From Lepiota brunneoincarnata (taxonomy: Eukaryota; Basidiomycota; Agaricomycetes; Agaricales; Agaricaceae): 64,000 nucleotides of DNA. The notes under the pieces were generated by a model that did no database searches, was not told the DNA's origin, and was given only the letters and a program-made list of their open reading frames with translations. Shown piece after piece: positions 11,637 through 23,337 of this stretch. Location: positions 744,001-808,000 of the forward strand of contig JAEBUN010000015.1 in NCBI GenBank assembly GCA_023014365.1, given 5' to 3'. Made by a program: the position numbers and the translations under genes. Position 1 is the first letter of the stretch, and each line of letters opens with the position of its first letter.

Positions 11637-13758
11637 TCAAATACATGAAATCGGTGATCCCTGCAGCATCCTGTGGGTCTCCGGGAAGTTCCAGAAGGAG
11701 AGGGCGATAAGGACATAGACCGCTATCAACGTATCATCAACTTCAATTACCAAACGGATCAATAAAATACCCAAGGCAACTCACAGACCAGAGCCAAACC
11801 AGACATCCAGTGAGATTTGCCATCTTCGACGGAGAATTTGACAAGCAGAACAGAGAAGAACAACACCTAAAAATCGTACCCGGATCAATCACCTGCCCTC
11901 AATAAAAACAAGACTGTCAACCTACAATCGTCTCGAGAGGATCGAACAGTAGCGTCAGTGGTTTCCCCATCCCCCAAGCAACCAAGATTAGAAGCGGTAT
12001 CACAAACAGCGCAATCTGGATGCAACTTCCAACCGCAACCGACATTGCCAAGTCAAACTTGCCCTTGCTGGCCACAATGACAGCCGTAATGTGTTCCGCG
12101 GCGTTGCTGATGACGGGTATGATGATCAGCGTAATCCATTCTTTCGATATGCTTGGATGTGCTTCCAGAAGTCCCTCCAGTGAGTCTACCAAATTTTCGG
12201 CAGTGAGGTAAGCCAATCCGGTCGATGCTAGAACCAGCCCGAGAGCAGTTACAGTGTTCAACCTGACCGTGTAGAAGTTTGATAAACCATTCAATGCACT
12301 TGAAGCCGTCGAAGGAAGTGACATCGTATCAGAGGAGCGGCGGACTGTGCACGACCCCGATAAATGCGATGAAGCTGAAGAGACCGACGAGGAGACATCA
12401 ATATCCAGGAAGAGGTGATTGTGCGAATAGAACTGGAAGTATAACTAGACGTCGGAAGTGAGTTTGCAATTCATGGCTGTCAAACCCGTGATCACGTACA
12501 TATGCAAAGTAGCTGCTCAGGACAATATTAGCTTTCCACCCCAAACCCGGAATTGGCGGTGCAACTCACATGAACATCAAGATGATGGCGCTGCCGCGAC
12601 TGAGTTCCAACAATATCGGCAACTCGGTGCCTGAATTCAGCCGTTCCTCAAGGTACTCGTGCTAGGAAGGGCATCAGACGAATATAGCAGAAGGGGACAT
12701 CATCGGTCCGACTTACAAAAGCAACGGGCACGATAAGAGAGATGACAGAAACTATCAACAAAGAGGAGTTAAGCTGTGCAACCATAGGCTGGAACTCTTG
12801 TTGCTGGAAGCGATATCCACCAACTAGAAGACACGGTTAGGCCTGTCGAGATACATCATTTCGACTAGAACTCACCAATAAAGGCCATGCCCAATACGAG
12901 GAGTAAGTTGCTCAACAAACCGCCGAGAAGAGTGCTTTGGACGAGTTCGAGCTCACACTGGTGCAACTTAGGTCAGAGCTGCCTCCTCAAAAGCCAACAA
13001 AAGTGATGCCGACCTGCTTCAAAGCAATACCCGCAATGATCATCTCGATGATGTTACCAAGTGTGGCGTTCAATAAACCACCAACACTGGCACTAGTCCT
13101 TAATGCAATTTGCTCTGTGCCAAACCCAATAAGGGCCGCAAGAGGGAGGATACCAAGGGACGAGAAGACGAATATAAGAGTGGGATTCTGGTGCGTAAAA
13201 TGCAGAGCCCAGGAGACTGGGATGAACAGGAGGCAGATATTCAAGGGCGTGTATTTCAACGCCGCCTTGATTGATGCCACGTACGTTGGGGCTGGACCAA
13301 GCGGCCTCGTGGGCGTGAACAGCGTGCGCAATTTGGTCGTTTTCCTGCCCAACCTAAACTGAACACCAAAACAAGTGGTGGTGTCGCTGTCGATTATGAT
13401 CGGGATAGGTTACCCCTCGCTCGGGGTCTGTAACGGCTTTATCGTTCGCGGAGATGAGGGTCTCCTTCACCAGGGGCTCTTGGTGGTCCGCAAGCTGAAT
13501 AGTCGCATTGACTACGTGGACCTCGACGACGTCGTTTTTGCTAATAGCCAGATTATGTACACCATCCCCCGCAGCGGCGGGGGTGGAAGAGGGAGAAGTG
13601 TCAGTCCAACGCTGACCCTCTACTTGAGCTTGCCCACTGGGACTGAAACCACTACTAGGGGGGTCATCGTCATCCTCAGCGAGAAGAGAAGATGTTGGCT
13701 GGGGCAGGACATGGCTGGCGACATCATTGTGAGATTGCACAGTGAAGGATTCTCCCAT
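11637..13758 (-). CDS. VCX1: vacuolar Ca2+/H+ exchanger, CAX family
   Basis: Exchanges cytosolic Ca2+ for vacuolar H+. The acidic, Ser/Pro-rich N-terminus (start 13758) is followed by LGRKTTKLRTLF and the helix block PLNICLLFIPVSWAL. The first CAX signature is ATLGNIIEMIIAGIAL and the second SNAAEHITAVIVASKG; these carry the paired Asn/Glu ion-binding residues of the CaCA superfamily. Middle exons at about 12400-12990 give the central membrane segments (IGLGMAFIGGYRFQQQEF, VISLIVPVAFHEYLEERL). The last exon ends AVYVLIALSFWNFP and stops at 11637. Introns are 50-80 nt with good GT-AG signals, and all exons examined keep phase. Length and topology fit yeast Vcx1. The yeast orthologue is functionally tied to calcineurin, whose catalytic gene lies about 42 kb away in this window; I attach no meaning to that distance. 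Confidence 0.9.
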
Positions 13759-15065
13759 TCAAAATCGGGTTGCTAGACTTCAAGTAGCGTTTAAATGCGT
13801 CGTAATGAAAGGCTGGCAAAAGAGGGGGGAAAAGGCTGTGAAGCCAAGCAAAGGAGTGTTTTATGCACACCGCGTTCCACTTGGCAGCTTGGTACGTACC
13901 CTTCCCAGTCACGTTACCTGAGATCTATGTCACGTTATCGGTCAGGTGGCCATGCCACGCCTTGGCTTGGCTCAACGCGGTTCCGTTAGCAACTCCATGG
14001 GCGTCACTAGGCGTCACCCAGGCATCAACGTGGGTCCGTCCATTTTTCATCATAAGCGGCTTTCCTATCTTAAAGGCCGTAGTGGTATTTACAGAAACTC
14101 TGGCCATGTGCCTGGTGTACAACTATCATGATTTACCGCTTACTGTATTGTACGGTAAGCTATGGTCGTAACCCTGCAGGACCCTAGAATAGCCCCGCGG
14201 AGGTTCGAATACAATCAGCCATTTTTCGAGTTTTCTTGTCCCACCAAAACCAGCCAAATTGGGTTAATCGCGTCCTCACGTCCTCCGCGGACAGGTGGTT
14301 TGTACGGACGGGTGGGGATCCGGTCCCTTACTATCTGCAGGATCTCTCCTCTCGGGAAAGCTTCGCAAGGTAAGGTGGGACACTGAATTTAAGCTGGGCA
14401 AGGGTATGGCGAAAGGGCCTGAACACTGGCAGACCAGTCAATCCGCCCGCTCCCATCTGACAAGGACTAACACCGACCCTGGCTTAGATCAGTCCCTTGG
14501 CTGGTCTGCAACCTTCTGTGTGACCCACGACATGGCCCCCCGAGGCCTGAAACACTTGGCATTTCCTGACATTTCGTGGATGACTAAATGTTCGGGGTCT
14601 TTCGGGTGGAGGTCAGGCAACTTGATGGGACGAGAAATAGACGTCATCACCAAGGCGATATACATTCTGTCACATTCATTTGGAGCAAAATCAACCCAAC
14701 ACACAGTAGGCACGTAATCGAACGCTGAATATTAAACCAAGGGGCACGGCAGTAGTAAGCCATAGATGAGAATCAGATCGAATATCTATATCGGACTTCC
14801 GGGTTCAAGGAAACATCATTATCATCTCGCTGAAATCAACACGCCGGTCAGTCATTAGCCTCAACAAACCCGGAATACTCGCGCCGTTGGTTGGGATGGA
14901 GTTAGGGAGGAATGTAAGAACTGCCGACAAGGCCAGGCACATGAGGTGCACGGTCTATCACGCCCAACAACATTTTCGTGGCATTAAACTCATTAATATC
15001 GAGTGACATAGCACCACTTCTCCCAAGGACCCCAAAATGGTCAGGACATGGCAAACATCAAGACA
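13759..15065. other. intergenic, no gene recognised
   Basis: About 1.3 kb upstream of the CAX gene and downstream of DUR3. A plus-strand ORF at 14295-14717 (140 codons) has no recognisable domain and no linked exon. The part next to 13759 is the likely CAX promoter. Confidence 0.5.
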
Positions 15066-17979
15066 TCATGGTGCAGGGGGTCTCGCAGGGGCGGCCGCAT
15101 ATCTGCCACTACCCTTACCAAAGATATCCTGCATAAGAGAAATCCTCTGATCAGAAGGGCACTTTCCTAAGTTCTCCACAGCGACTAACCTTAATGATGC
15201 CCCTCCCAATCTGTCCAAGAGCCCCCCTGCTCTCGTAGAGCGGGTAGACTTACGACCGTGAAGGCTGAACAAAAGGTCCAAGCGATGCCAACGGAGACCC
15301 ATGCAGTCAGGTCTTTGGCGTCATAAATACGTGCAGATCCGAAGAGAGGGAGGGGAATGAGTAGGATCAACACAACAAACTATAAGCGACGAATCATTGG
15401 ACCAGAAGACTCGACCTGAGAAAAAGGGGGCACGCACCAAGCCAACTGAAGACCAGCTTGCGAACCGGAACGCTTTCTTGAGCTTGATAGGATCCAGCTC
15501 GTTTTCTTGTTCACCTGCATCAAAGGAATCTGCGACAGAGACAGCCTTTGTTTCATTGCGAACGCTCTTCTCATCAGTGATATCGGATTCTCTATCTTCG
15601 TGGCTACGCCTAGTAGGTGCAGGTGCAGGCTTGTTGAAGTTCCGAGTCGCCTCCCAGTCATAGCTGCCAGGCCACTAGACCGAATCATCAAAGAACCTTC
15701 CACGACAGGGGGTGTCTCGAACACTTACAATGAGAGAAGAAACAATGGAAACGACAGCACCGACGCCAATAGAAGCCAAGTTACCAGCCAACATCTCCCA
15801 ATCGCCACCAGAGGTCTACGCCTTCCCTTCAGATATTGACTTTCCTGCGTAAAAAAAAAAAAGCGTACCTGAACATTGATGACACCATCATTTAACTTTG
15901 CGGTGGCGACCAACCACGCAACAATACCGCAAATGAAACCAGCGACGGATCCACCTAATGCACCCCCACTTATTGGCCCTTGTCCAAGCGATACAAAGCG
16001 CAATCGGAGCAACACCAGAACCAAGGATAACACCCATGAAAGTCTGTTCATCTTGTCAGGGATCACCAATCAGCCCCTGAAAGATCGCCTTAGACATACG
16101 TAGAGCCAGCCCATGGAGACACCGATAAAATAGAAAATAGTACCCGCAAGAGCACAAACGATAGCCCAAAATGCAACCTACTCATGTACATCAATCAACC
16201 TTCCTACTCTGCAAATAGGAACTTAAATCAACTCACCATATAGTGACCCATTCTCAGCACCTGCGCTTCGGTAGCGTTTGGATTCACATAGCGCACATAT
16301 ACATCATACGTCAGCACCGAGGATGAAGCAATAAGCTCAGCCGAGCATGCACTCGTCACGGCCAAAAACAGGAGAATAAGAATGGCGGCGGCTCCGCCCT
16401 TACCAAGGACCGCAGCTGCGGCTGCAGCGGCAGGGAGTCCAGCAGAGACGTCAGCAGGGGTGAGGACTTTCATGTCTGGATCTCCACGGAGAGCAACGGC
16501 AGCGAGGCCGAGGGTAGTTGCAAGTGTGAAGGGGATAGCAAACCTAGCCGGGCGTTCAGTGACTCACGCATGGTCGAAGCAACAATTAGGACTTACCATG
16601 CAAGGCCACCTAAGAGATATGCCTTGACAGTCGTGGCAGGACGGCTAGCGAATGGCTCGCTGCCAGTAAGCTTGGTCCTGGAACACGGTAGCAAAGTTGC
16701 CGATGATATTGATGACGCCGAAGATGAGACCGTTGGAAGATCTCATAGTCAAATAGGAGCCCTGGGCGTTACCTGCAACTGGGCTGACTGCGGAAGCGGC
16801 AGTGAGGAGTTCATGCATCTTGCTAGGACTGCCGATCTTGGGGCTCGTGGTGTAGACCGTAAAGGCGAAAGTCTAAAAATATCGATTCGCACGAACGCTC
16901 ATGGTTGGGTGAGGGTAGATGGCTCACAAGAATGATGATGAGAAGAACTGAAGTGTGTGTACTAATGGATAAGTTAGCCTGCGAAACTGCCGAATTTCTC
17001 TAAAGGAACCCACTAGTCACAGAGAAGCGTAGAACGCATGCCGCCAACCACGACATAAAGAGCCACGCCAGTAGGGATGAGGAAGCAAGCCTACAAGTAA
17101 TGTCAGCATCTTCGACATACTACTAGGTTTGAAGGGAAAGTGTGACGGACAGCGACGGTGCTCATACCAGTCAAATCGGTGACAGTCGCAGAACCTCCGA
17201 GGATCAGCATAGAGCTGACAATGATATTAGTTGCGAGACTGAATACACCATTCGTTATTCATCACAAGTGGGTCAAGGGACACAAGAACATACCCGAAGA
17301 ACATGAAGACGAGGTGTGCGACCCGACCCCACCGAATACCAACAATTTCCAACCACGTATGGGCATACGGTGCATTTAACTTGAGTTTGGCGGCTAGCTA
17401 AAGCGACAGAATGAGCATCAACTGGCGCATGAATAGCGGAAATATTCTCGCCATGGCAAAGAGTAGAATCTGGACAGTTGCACCAGCTACAAAGATAATC
17501 AGCCCCAGGCAGTCAACGGAAGGCCAGTGATATCATACCACCATACCACCAAGGACCGCTAATACCTGATCATGGCGTAAACCAGCTTCAGCAAGTGCCT
17601 TTCGAAAAGTAAGCTCACCGAACTTGTACGCCACAGCACCGCTTTGTAACTACAGCTTGTTGTCAGCACCAAATATGCGGAAACGAGGAACAAATGACGC
17701 ACAAGTGTAGCAGCCCACGTCCAGGCGGACACAATGCCAGAAGCAATCAAACCAGGCTTAATACTCCGTGATGCTGTATTGAACTCCTCAGAGTCCTTGG
17801 GCGAGAACGCGGTGTATCGTGCCTGGAGGGCAGTAATGCCAATCATAAACGCGCTGAAGAATAGGCCAATTCCGATAACTGTTCAGTATGACTGTCATTA
17901 GTGACCAGGAGAATCTATATCAGAAAGTCTACGTACCAACACCGTACCCAGCGCCTTGCGGGAGGATAGTGGAGGACAT
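15066..17979 (-). CDS. DUR3: urea active transporter, sodium:solute symporter family
   Basis: Plasma-membrane symporter that takes up urea (and polyamines in yeast). The start at 17979 gives MSSTILPQGAGYG, then MIGITALQARYTAFSPKDSE and ASGIVSAWTWAATL. Later exons carry FQDQAYWQRAI, the Dur3 hallmark GLPAAAAAAAVLGKGGAAA, SAELIASSSVLTYD, GFICGIVAWLVA and the tail DIFGKGSGRY, stopping at 15066. Family order and length are complete. Three one-base frame breaks interrupt conserved exons: at about 16650 (QRAI to SRPATTVKAYLLGG), 15956 (RANKWGCI to GGSVAGF) and 15250 (FTVV to VYPLYESRGALG). Each is healed by skipping one base. It is therefore either a damaged allele or a good gene with assembly errors. 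GATA-type sites and a TATA element lie upstream. Confidence 0.87.
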
Positions 17980-19231
17980 CCTGACAACAAAATTGGGTCC
18001 AGTCAACTGCTAGGGCAGTCGGATAGCAATAAAGCCAATAACAAGAAGCAGCGGTACGTGTTCAAAGGGCTGGCCCTGTAGCGCCGAAACACACAAACGA
18101 ATAGCGATGAGTGCTAGCGAACGGCGAAGCGCAGGGGACAGCGATATTAAGCGTGCAGGTCGCCTTTCACCTTCCAGTATGGTCTACCCACGGAGAGTTA
18201 TATATACACCCTTATCTCTCGAAACCGCCCTTCATGATAACGCCCAGCCAATCACCAGGGGACTTTCGACACTTGGGTCATCCAGTTGATGGTTTGTTAG
18301 CAATCTTTGTATTTCTTTAGATACCGCTGACCCGCACTGCCGTACGCCAGATACGCTTCCCGGGGATGGGTGATAAGGCCCATTTGATGGGTCATTATTC
18401 CCCCACTCGGTTTCCCTCACTAATTCTTGGGCCCTGACGCGCACAAGAAATCATGGTCTGCTGGAGTGGAGGGTTTCCGGCTGGTAAGTTCATGTTCGGT
18501 CTGTGGTGATTAGGAGGGTGGTGGTGGGTACCACGACTGACTGGAGAGGAAACATTGTGGTTTTCTCGTCCAAAACCAGCCATCGCCTAAGTCAGCCATG
18601 CAGCGCTGTTGCACCAGAAACCCGCATCTGCCCCCCATAGCCAGTAAATCATGTAGTGGTAAGCTATCGGACCCATCAGAAGGCCGAGCAATCCGGCAAT
18701 GCGTGATATGCGAAGTGGGATATGACATTCTGCGCCAGAAATCAAATTTGCCGGCAACATTTGGAGTGTGATGCAAGGCACCGCGAAGAGCCGCAAACAA
18801 ACTTGGAGTAGGCACGAGAGTACGAGGCCAAAGAAATCGGATGACGACTGTTAAGGTCTGTTTTACTTTTTTCGGAAGTGATGTTCCCCCATCTGCCAGA
18901 AATAGTGCAGTATCCTAGTAGTAGTGTAGTCTCCTGAATGTCCAGCCCAACGTCTAAGGCCTGAACTTGAGGGCTGACTGTCGTAGGTTTTGGGCAACGT
19001 GGAAACGTACAAGCTACTCGTTTGCGTTTCCCATCGATGAACATGCCACATTAGCCCTAGCAGGAGCCATAATTTTCCATCCCAGGGCTGTCTTTGTCGG
19101 ACATTAAGAGCTGTCTTCGGAATTCCCAGCTATACGGGGAGTGACATTTCCCTATCTCTTCGGTGGATGCCAATGGCCCTCGAGTCCTGAGCCTTAGATC
19201 TAGTGACCTCTTGAGATCTATACCCGTTCAA
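17980..19231. other. intergenic between DUR3 and the 19.2-kb gene
   Basis: About 1.25 kb. The first 400 nt hold the DUR3 promoter elements. The rest has only short ORFs (for example 18510-18815 and 18742-19044, minus) with no recognisable family. It must also contain the promoter of the plus-strand gene starting near 19232. Confidence 0.5.
18199..18377. promoter_or_regulatory. DUR3 promoter: TATA element and GATA-factor-like sites
   Basis: Upstream of the minus-strand DUR3 start are a TATATATA element (18199-18206), CTTATC (18211-18216, GATAAG on the gene strand), TGATAA (18235-18240) and GATAAG (18372-18377). Fungal urea and amino-acid permeases are commonly controlled by nitrogen-regulatory GATA factors. 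Clustered GATA sites next to the TATA element suggest the same here. This is inference from short motifs. Confidence 0.4.
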
Positions 19232-20110
19232 ATGAAGCAACAAGAGGCCAAGAGTCTGGAAGCAATATTAGGGCTGTATGTTCAAAAACCTTCCCATCTG
19301 GTCATTAGGTGGGGTAAAACAACGATAAACAGAATTCTCTCTTATTCCAGCCCATGCTCGTTTGTGACAAATATTGCGTTGGACGGCCGCCCTCTTCGAC
19401 CACTGCAACATCGTGTTGAAGAGATGGAGGTGCAGGGATCGCCCCTTCCCGATCCTCGGTGCTTCAATATGCAAGAGCTCCCATCAGCTGCACAAGAGCG
19501 CACCAAGGTTTCCGAGATTCTGCAGTCCCTGAAGGAAGGCCACACACTCAGTGAAGAGGATGGGCGGATGATCTCATCGCCTTCATTCATCCATCTCTCT
19601 CGCGGCTTGGCTCTCACAGCTGGCTCCGCGCTCGGCTCCATTCCACCTTCTGTTGATGAATGCCTTGCCGCATTTATAGTACCCAATTCCGCTGGACTCA
19701 CCACCGGTGCGAGGGCATGGACAAAACACGCCCACCGCTCGCAGGAAATCCACCCATCCAAAGTGTCGAAGAAGGAGAAGGGTGCGCCAGGTTGGTGGGG
19801 ATACGCCCAAGGACCGAAGGCGGTGCTCAACGAAAAGGCCGTCGCACTATTTTGGAGGATCGTCAATGTGGCAAGCTGGCGAAACTTGCACTGGCTACCT
19901 CACCAAGTACTGGTGTACGAGATGAGAGTGCCAGAGGGATATGGAATGCGGTGGTCCCAAGACCAGAGTGTGCAAGAAGGCGAGTCGGAGCTCGCTGTAA
20001 TGCGTCCATGGGTCTTCCGGGGTTTTGTGGAGCCCATGATAGAGAATGGGCATGAGATTGGGTGGCGGAATCCTGTTGCGCCTTCTCCCGGCGTTCCTCC
20101 AGCGACGTGA
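19232..20110 (+). CDS. conserved hypothetical protein
   Basis: A single open exon. The frame stays open upstream to a GTG at 19163, but the first in-frame ATG is at 19232 (MKQQEAKSLEAILGLY), giving about 292 residues. The C-terminal third looks most conserved: EKAVALFWRIVNVASWRN, HQVLVYEMRVPEGYGMRW, FRGFVEPMIENGHEIGW. This pattern resembles an uncharacterised Agaricomycete family whose members end in a FRGF(V/L)EP...ENGHE..GW motif. No signal peptide, membrane segment or known enzyme motif is visible. It ends about 130 nt before the GGA gene on the same strand. Function unknown. Confidence 0.7.
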   Translation: MKQQEAKSLEAILGLYVQKPSHLVIRWGKTTINRILSYSSPCSFVTNIALDGRPLRPLQHRVEEMEVQGSPLPDPRCFNMQELPSAAQERTKVSEILQSLKEGHTLSEEDGRMISSPSFIHLSRGLALTAGSALGSIPPSVDECLAAFIVPNSAGLTTGARAWTKHAHRSQEIHPSKVSKKEKGAPGWWGYAQGPKAVLNEKAVALFWRIVNVASWRNLHWLPHQVLVYEMRVPEGYGMRWSQDQSVQEGESELAVMRPWVFRGFVEPMIENGHEIGWRNPVAPSPGVPPAT

Positions 20111-20241
20111 TGTACATACATACTGCACGGTCGTCCATGTAATTTGCAATAAATTCAAAATTAATAGAATGCGGATTTCCAAAAAAGGAATATCGTTCTC
20201 CTGCCACGACTGCTCTCTATCTCCTTCATTTCTGTCTCACA

Positions 20242-21880
20242 ATGCTCTCCGCAGGAACAAGTTGGTTGCGAACATCTCCCCTTGAAATTCTCATAACCCG
20301 CGCCTGCGAACCATCGCTCCATGAACCTAACTATGCCCTGCATCTCGAGATTGCCGACCACATCAACAAGAAGAAAGCCAACAAGTGCGTGTCCCCTCAT
20401 GCGCCTTGCAGGTGCTATTGCTGATGCTAGCTGGACAGTCCTCGAGAGGCCGCTATGATAATAGCTCGTTTCGCCAACCACCGCAACCCACACGTTGCCC
20501 TCCTCGCCCTCTCCCTCCTCGACACTCTCGTCCAGTCCTGCGGGTATCCCTTTCACCTACAGATATCAACGAAAGAATTTCTCAACGAACTCGTCCGCCG
20601 CTTCCCGGAGCGCCCTCCACCATTCCCAAATCCAGTCATGACCCGCGTGCTCGACCTAATACATGGCTGGAAGGAAGGCATTTGCACCGACTCTCGTTGG
20701 CGAGAGGACCTCGGGAACATTAGAGATATGCATCGACTATTGACATTCAAGGGTTATCGTTTCCGGGAGATTGGTAGACAGCCATCGCTGGCTACAGCAT
20801 CGGTGTGTTGACTGCATGCTTTTATCGTTTCCTTCCTTCTCATGGTGTCCTTGGCCAGAATATAAAATCTGCGGAGGAGCTGGAGGAGGAGGATCGTGAA
20901 GCACAATCTGCCAAGTTGCAAGAGCTCATTCGACGGGGTACTCCTCGAGATTTAGCGGCCGCTCAGGAGCTTATGAAATCTCTCGCTGGCGCCAACCCGG
21001 ATGCCAAACCAGATTATCGCGCCCAGGCTCTCACCGATCTTAACAAGTTGGAACAAAAAGTCATTCTTCTGAATGAAATGCTAGACAATGTGGATGCGAC
21101 AAGCAGAGAACAGTTCGTCACAGGGGACGCATACGATGTAAGCATATGTACACGAGTCCCCAAAAACACCATCATGTGCTAATACCATGTTCTATTACTC
21201 TCTAGCAAGTCGCCTCAATCCTCAAATCAGCTCGCCCGAGACTTCAGAAATGGATCAACGACGCCGAAACTGACGACTCAGAATCCCTCGACACCTTCCT
21301 CCAGATCAACGATCAAATCAACACCGTGCTTACTCGGTACGAGGCATTCATGAAAGGCGACTACTCCGCCGCGGCGAACCCCATTCCTTCCGAGTTGACG
21401 AACACGGCGGGAGCTTCCTTGATCGATTTCGAAGAGACCCCATCTGCCGCTCCTGGTGGGGCAGGCGCTGGCGGTGTAGGGTTGGATCTTGCAGGCTTAT
21501 TCTCGTCGCCAGCGCCGCAGCAGGCATTTGCACCGCCTAGTGCGGGTATTACTGCTCCTGGCATTCAAACACATTCCCCGATGCCCACTATACCTCACAA
21601 TGGCAACGGCAGCAACAATGGGTTCGGAGGGCTGAGACTAGGAGGAAGTACGTCGCCACAGCAACAGATACCCTCGCAGAGCGCGACCCCCCCTGCAGCA
21701 ATTAAATTGCCTACGAGTCCTACCCCTGGACAGTCATCATTACCGAAATACTTTGGCGGTGCTAGTGTTATGGCGCCCTCGGCCGCCCAAAGGAATCCAG
21801 TCGCAACTTCAAATCGACCACAGCAGCAGCAGCAGCAGCAGCAAAAGGACCCTTTTGCGGATTTGTCTGGGTTATTTTGA
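20242..21880 (+). CDS. GGA-type VHS-GAT clathrin adaptor, no ear domain
   Basis: Trans-Golgi sorting adaptor that binds Arf and ubiquitinated cargo. The VHS domain runs from the start: PLEILITRACEPSLHEPNY, then after an intron (acceptor at about 20437) PREAAMIIARFANHRNPHVA and HLQISTKEFLNELVRRFPE. An intron before NIKSAEELEEEDREA opens the GAT domain, with RGTPRDLAAAQELMKSLAG and LEQKVILLNEMLDN. A last intron at about 21138-21207 precedes ILKSARPRLQKWINDAE. The hinge is Gly/Ala/Pro-rich with a glutamine run and ends DPFADLSGLF at 21880. All joins keep phase. Classical GGAs carry a C-terminal gamma-adaptin ear. None is visible here or in the following 280 nt. The terminal DPF-type peptide might take over accessory-protein binding; that is inference. 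Confidence 0.85.
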
Positions 21881-22167
21881 TGAGTAGAAGCGGGAGCCAG
21901 GGAGGAGGAAGGGATAGGACAGTTATTGTCTCGAGTGGATTATTTCATCAAGTGTGTATTCAAACTCTTTTGAATATGTATGGGATGGTTGTGCCTGGAG
22001 CGAACCTGGAGTATCTTTTTTTCAGATTGTCTTATACTCTTTATTCACAAGACCTTGAACTGTTGCCGGGCTCAAGAACATCGTTCGAGGCCCCCTTAAC
22101 CCCACAACACGGATCAAACGTCCGGTTCACACTGTTCCATTTTTTACCGTTACTTTAAATACTTTTC

Positions 22168-23337
22168 TAGCTCAGCCAAGAGACCCAACGGCTTCCTTTG
22201 CCCTGAATCGTATCCGCAACCTCCCTCGCAACGACCCGATCAGCCTGCTCGCTCGGATGCAGTTCGTCGAACCTGCAATTCAATTCCCATTAACCATTTA
22301 TCCTACTCATTCATCAAGGAAGGCTTATACGTACCAGAGATAGCTGTCGCGATCGCTACCATTCACGAGCGTGCAATCGCCAACGCTAGACCCGATTTTG
22401 AACACGCAAGTGTTAACTGCTCCGGTGATGTTGAGTGGAGCTGTGCCGTTGAGGTACCTGGCGGGATGGGCAAACATGTCGGCGAAGAGGGAGTGTGAGT
22501 CGAAGATGCCTGTGGACAACAAAAAGGTGAATGTCAGCTTCTGAGTTTCTTGATCTCCCCCAGAAGGGCCATGTGTATATTCTGACCGATATGTGCATTA
22601 TGCAGCTTGGGCGCCAGGTCTTGCAACATTAATTTGGTTAACGTGTTGGCGGAGAGAACTAGTTCGCGCATGAAGACGCTCCATTCTGTAGTGTTGCGCC
22701 GCAGATTCCAGAATTTGTTTGGCCACGAGTTGGGAGCGTAAAGGGGTATTGTTTCCAATGGGACCATCTGCTCTTCCACGTATCAGTCACTCGACTCAAA
22801 AGCCAACCAAAAAAAATGGCTTATGGGAAAGCCACGAAGCAGACATTCTGGAACAAGAAGTTCCTCGCCCCGCCATCATACAACGCCTTCACCCAATTTA
22901 CCATACACGCCGCTACATCCACAACCGACGCCTGGTTGCTTCCTGTGATCAACGAACTAACACCTAAATCATTCGTGCCAATCCACAACGTATAAACCGT
23001 GCTCTCAGGAGGGACCCTAATCGTTCCGTTGTCTTTCTCCGCGAAATATGTCGGGAGTTGGGATTCGAATAGAGGTGGAAAGGGCCGGAAGGTGAGAGCG
23101 TTTGAACAGGTTGCACCGGAACGGGCAAAAGGGTAGAGGGTGACGCCGGTGTAGCCTGCGACGTAGACGGGCCATTGGGTGCCGCCGTTGGAGATGGCTA
23201 CGATGTCCGTGAAGCTGTCGCCGAAGGTGACCAAGTTTTTTATTTGGCCCCGGCGGACGCCGACGGCATTGGTCAGTACCAGTGTGGAGAGGAGAGAGAG
23301 GAAGGGTGGTGGTGGTGGTGGTGGCAGCGAACTTCAT
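22168..23337 (-). CDS. SGNH-hydrolase-type secreted esterase, CE16-like
   Basis: Probable secreted acetyl esterase acting on hemicellulose. The catalytic blocks are present: GDSFTD (Ser block I), WIGTNDLGVS (Asn block) and FDELHPS (Asp-x-x-His block V). Intervening exons read YVAGYTGVTLYPFARSGAT, NSWPNKFWNLRRNTTEW and NGTAPLNITGAVNTCVF; the protein stops at 22168. The start at 23337 (MKFAATTTTTT) leads into a signal-peptide-like run (FLSLLSTLVLTNAVG) only if one base is skipped at about 23304, just after the ACC repeat. As written, the first exon is out of frame with the rest. Four exons, GT-AG introns. Several N-glycosylation sequons fit secretion. The family call is by motif; a generic GDSL lipase is the alternative. 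Confidence 0.82.

Noticed and set aside
14190..14215. GGTTCGAAT resembling a tRNA B box
   Set aside because: No matching A box, anticodon arm or acceptor stem at the right spacing.
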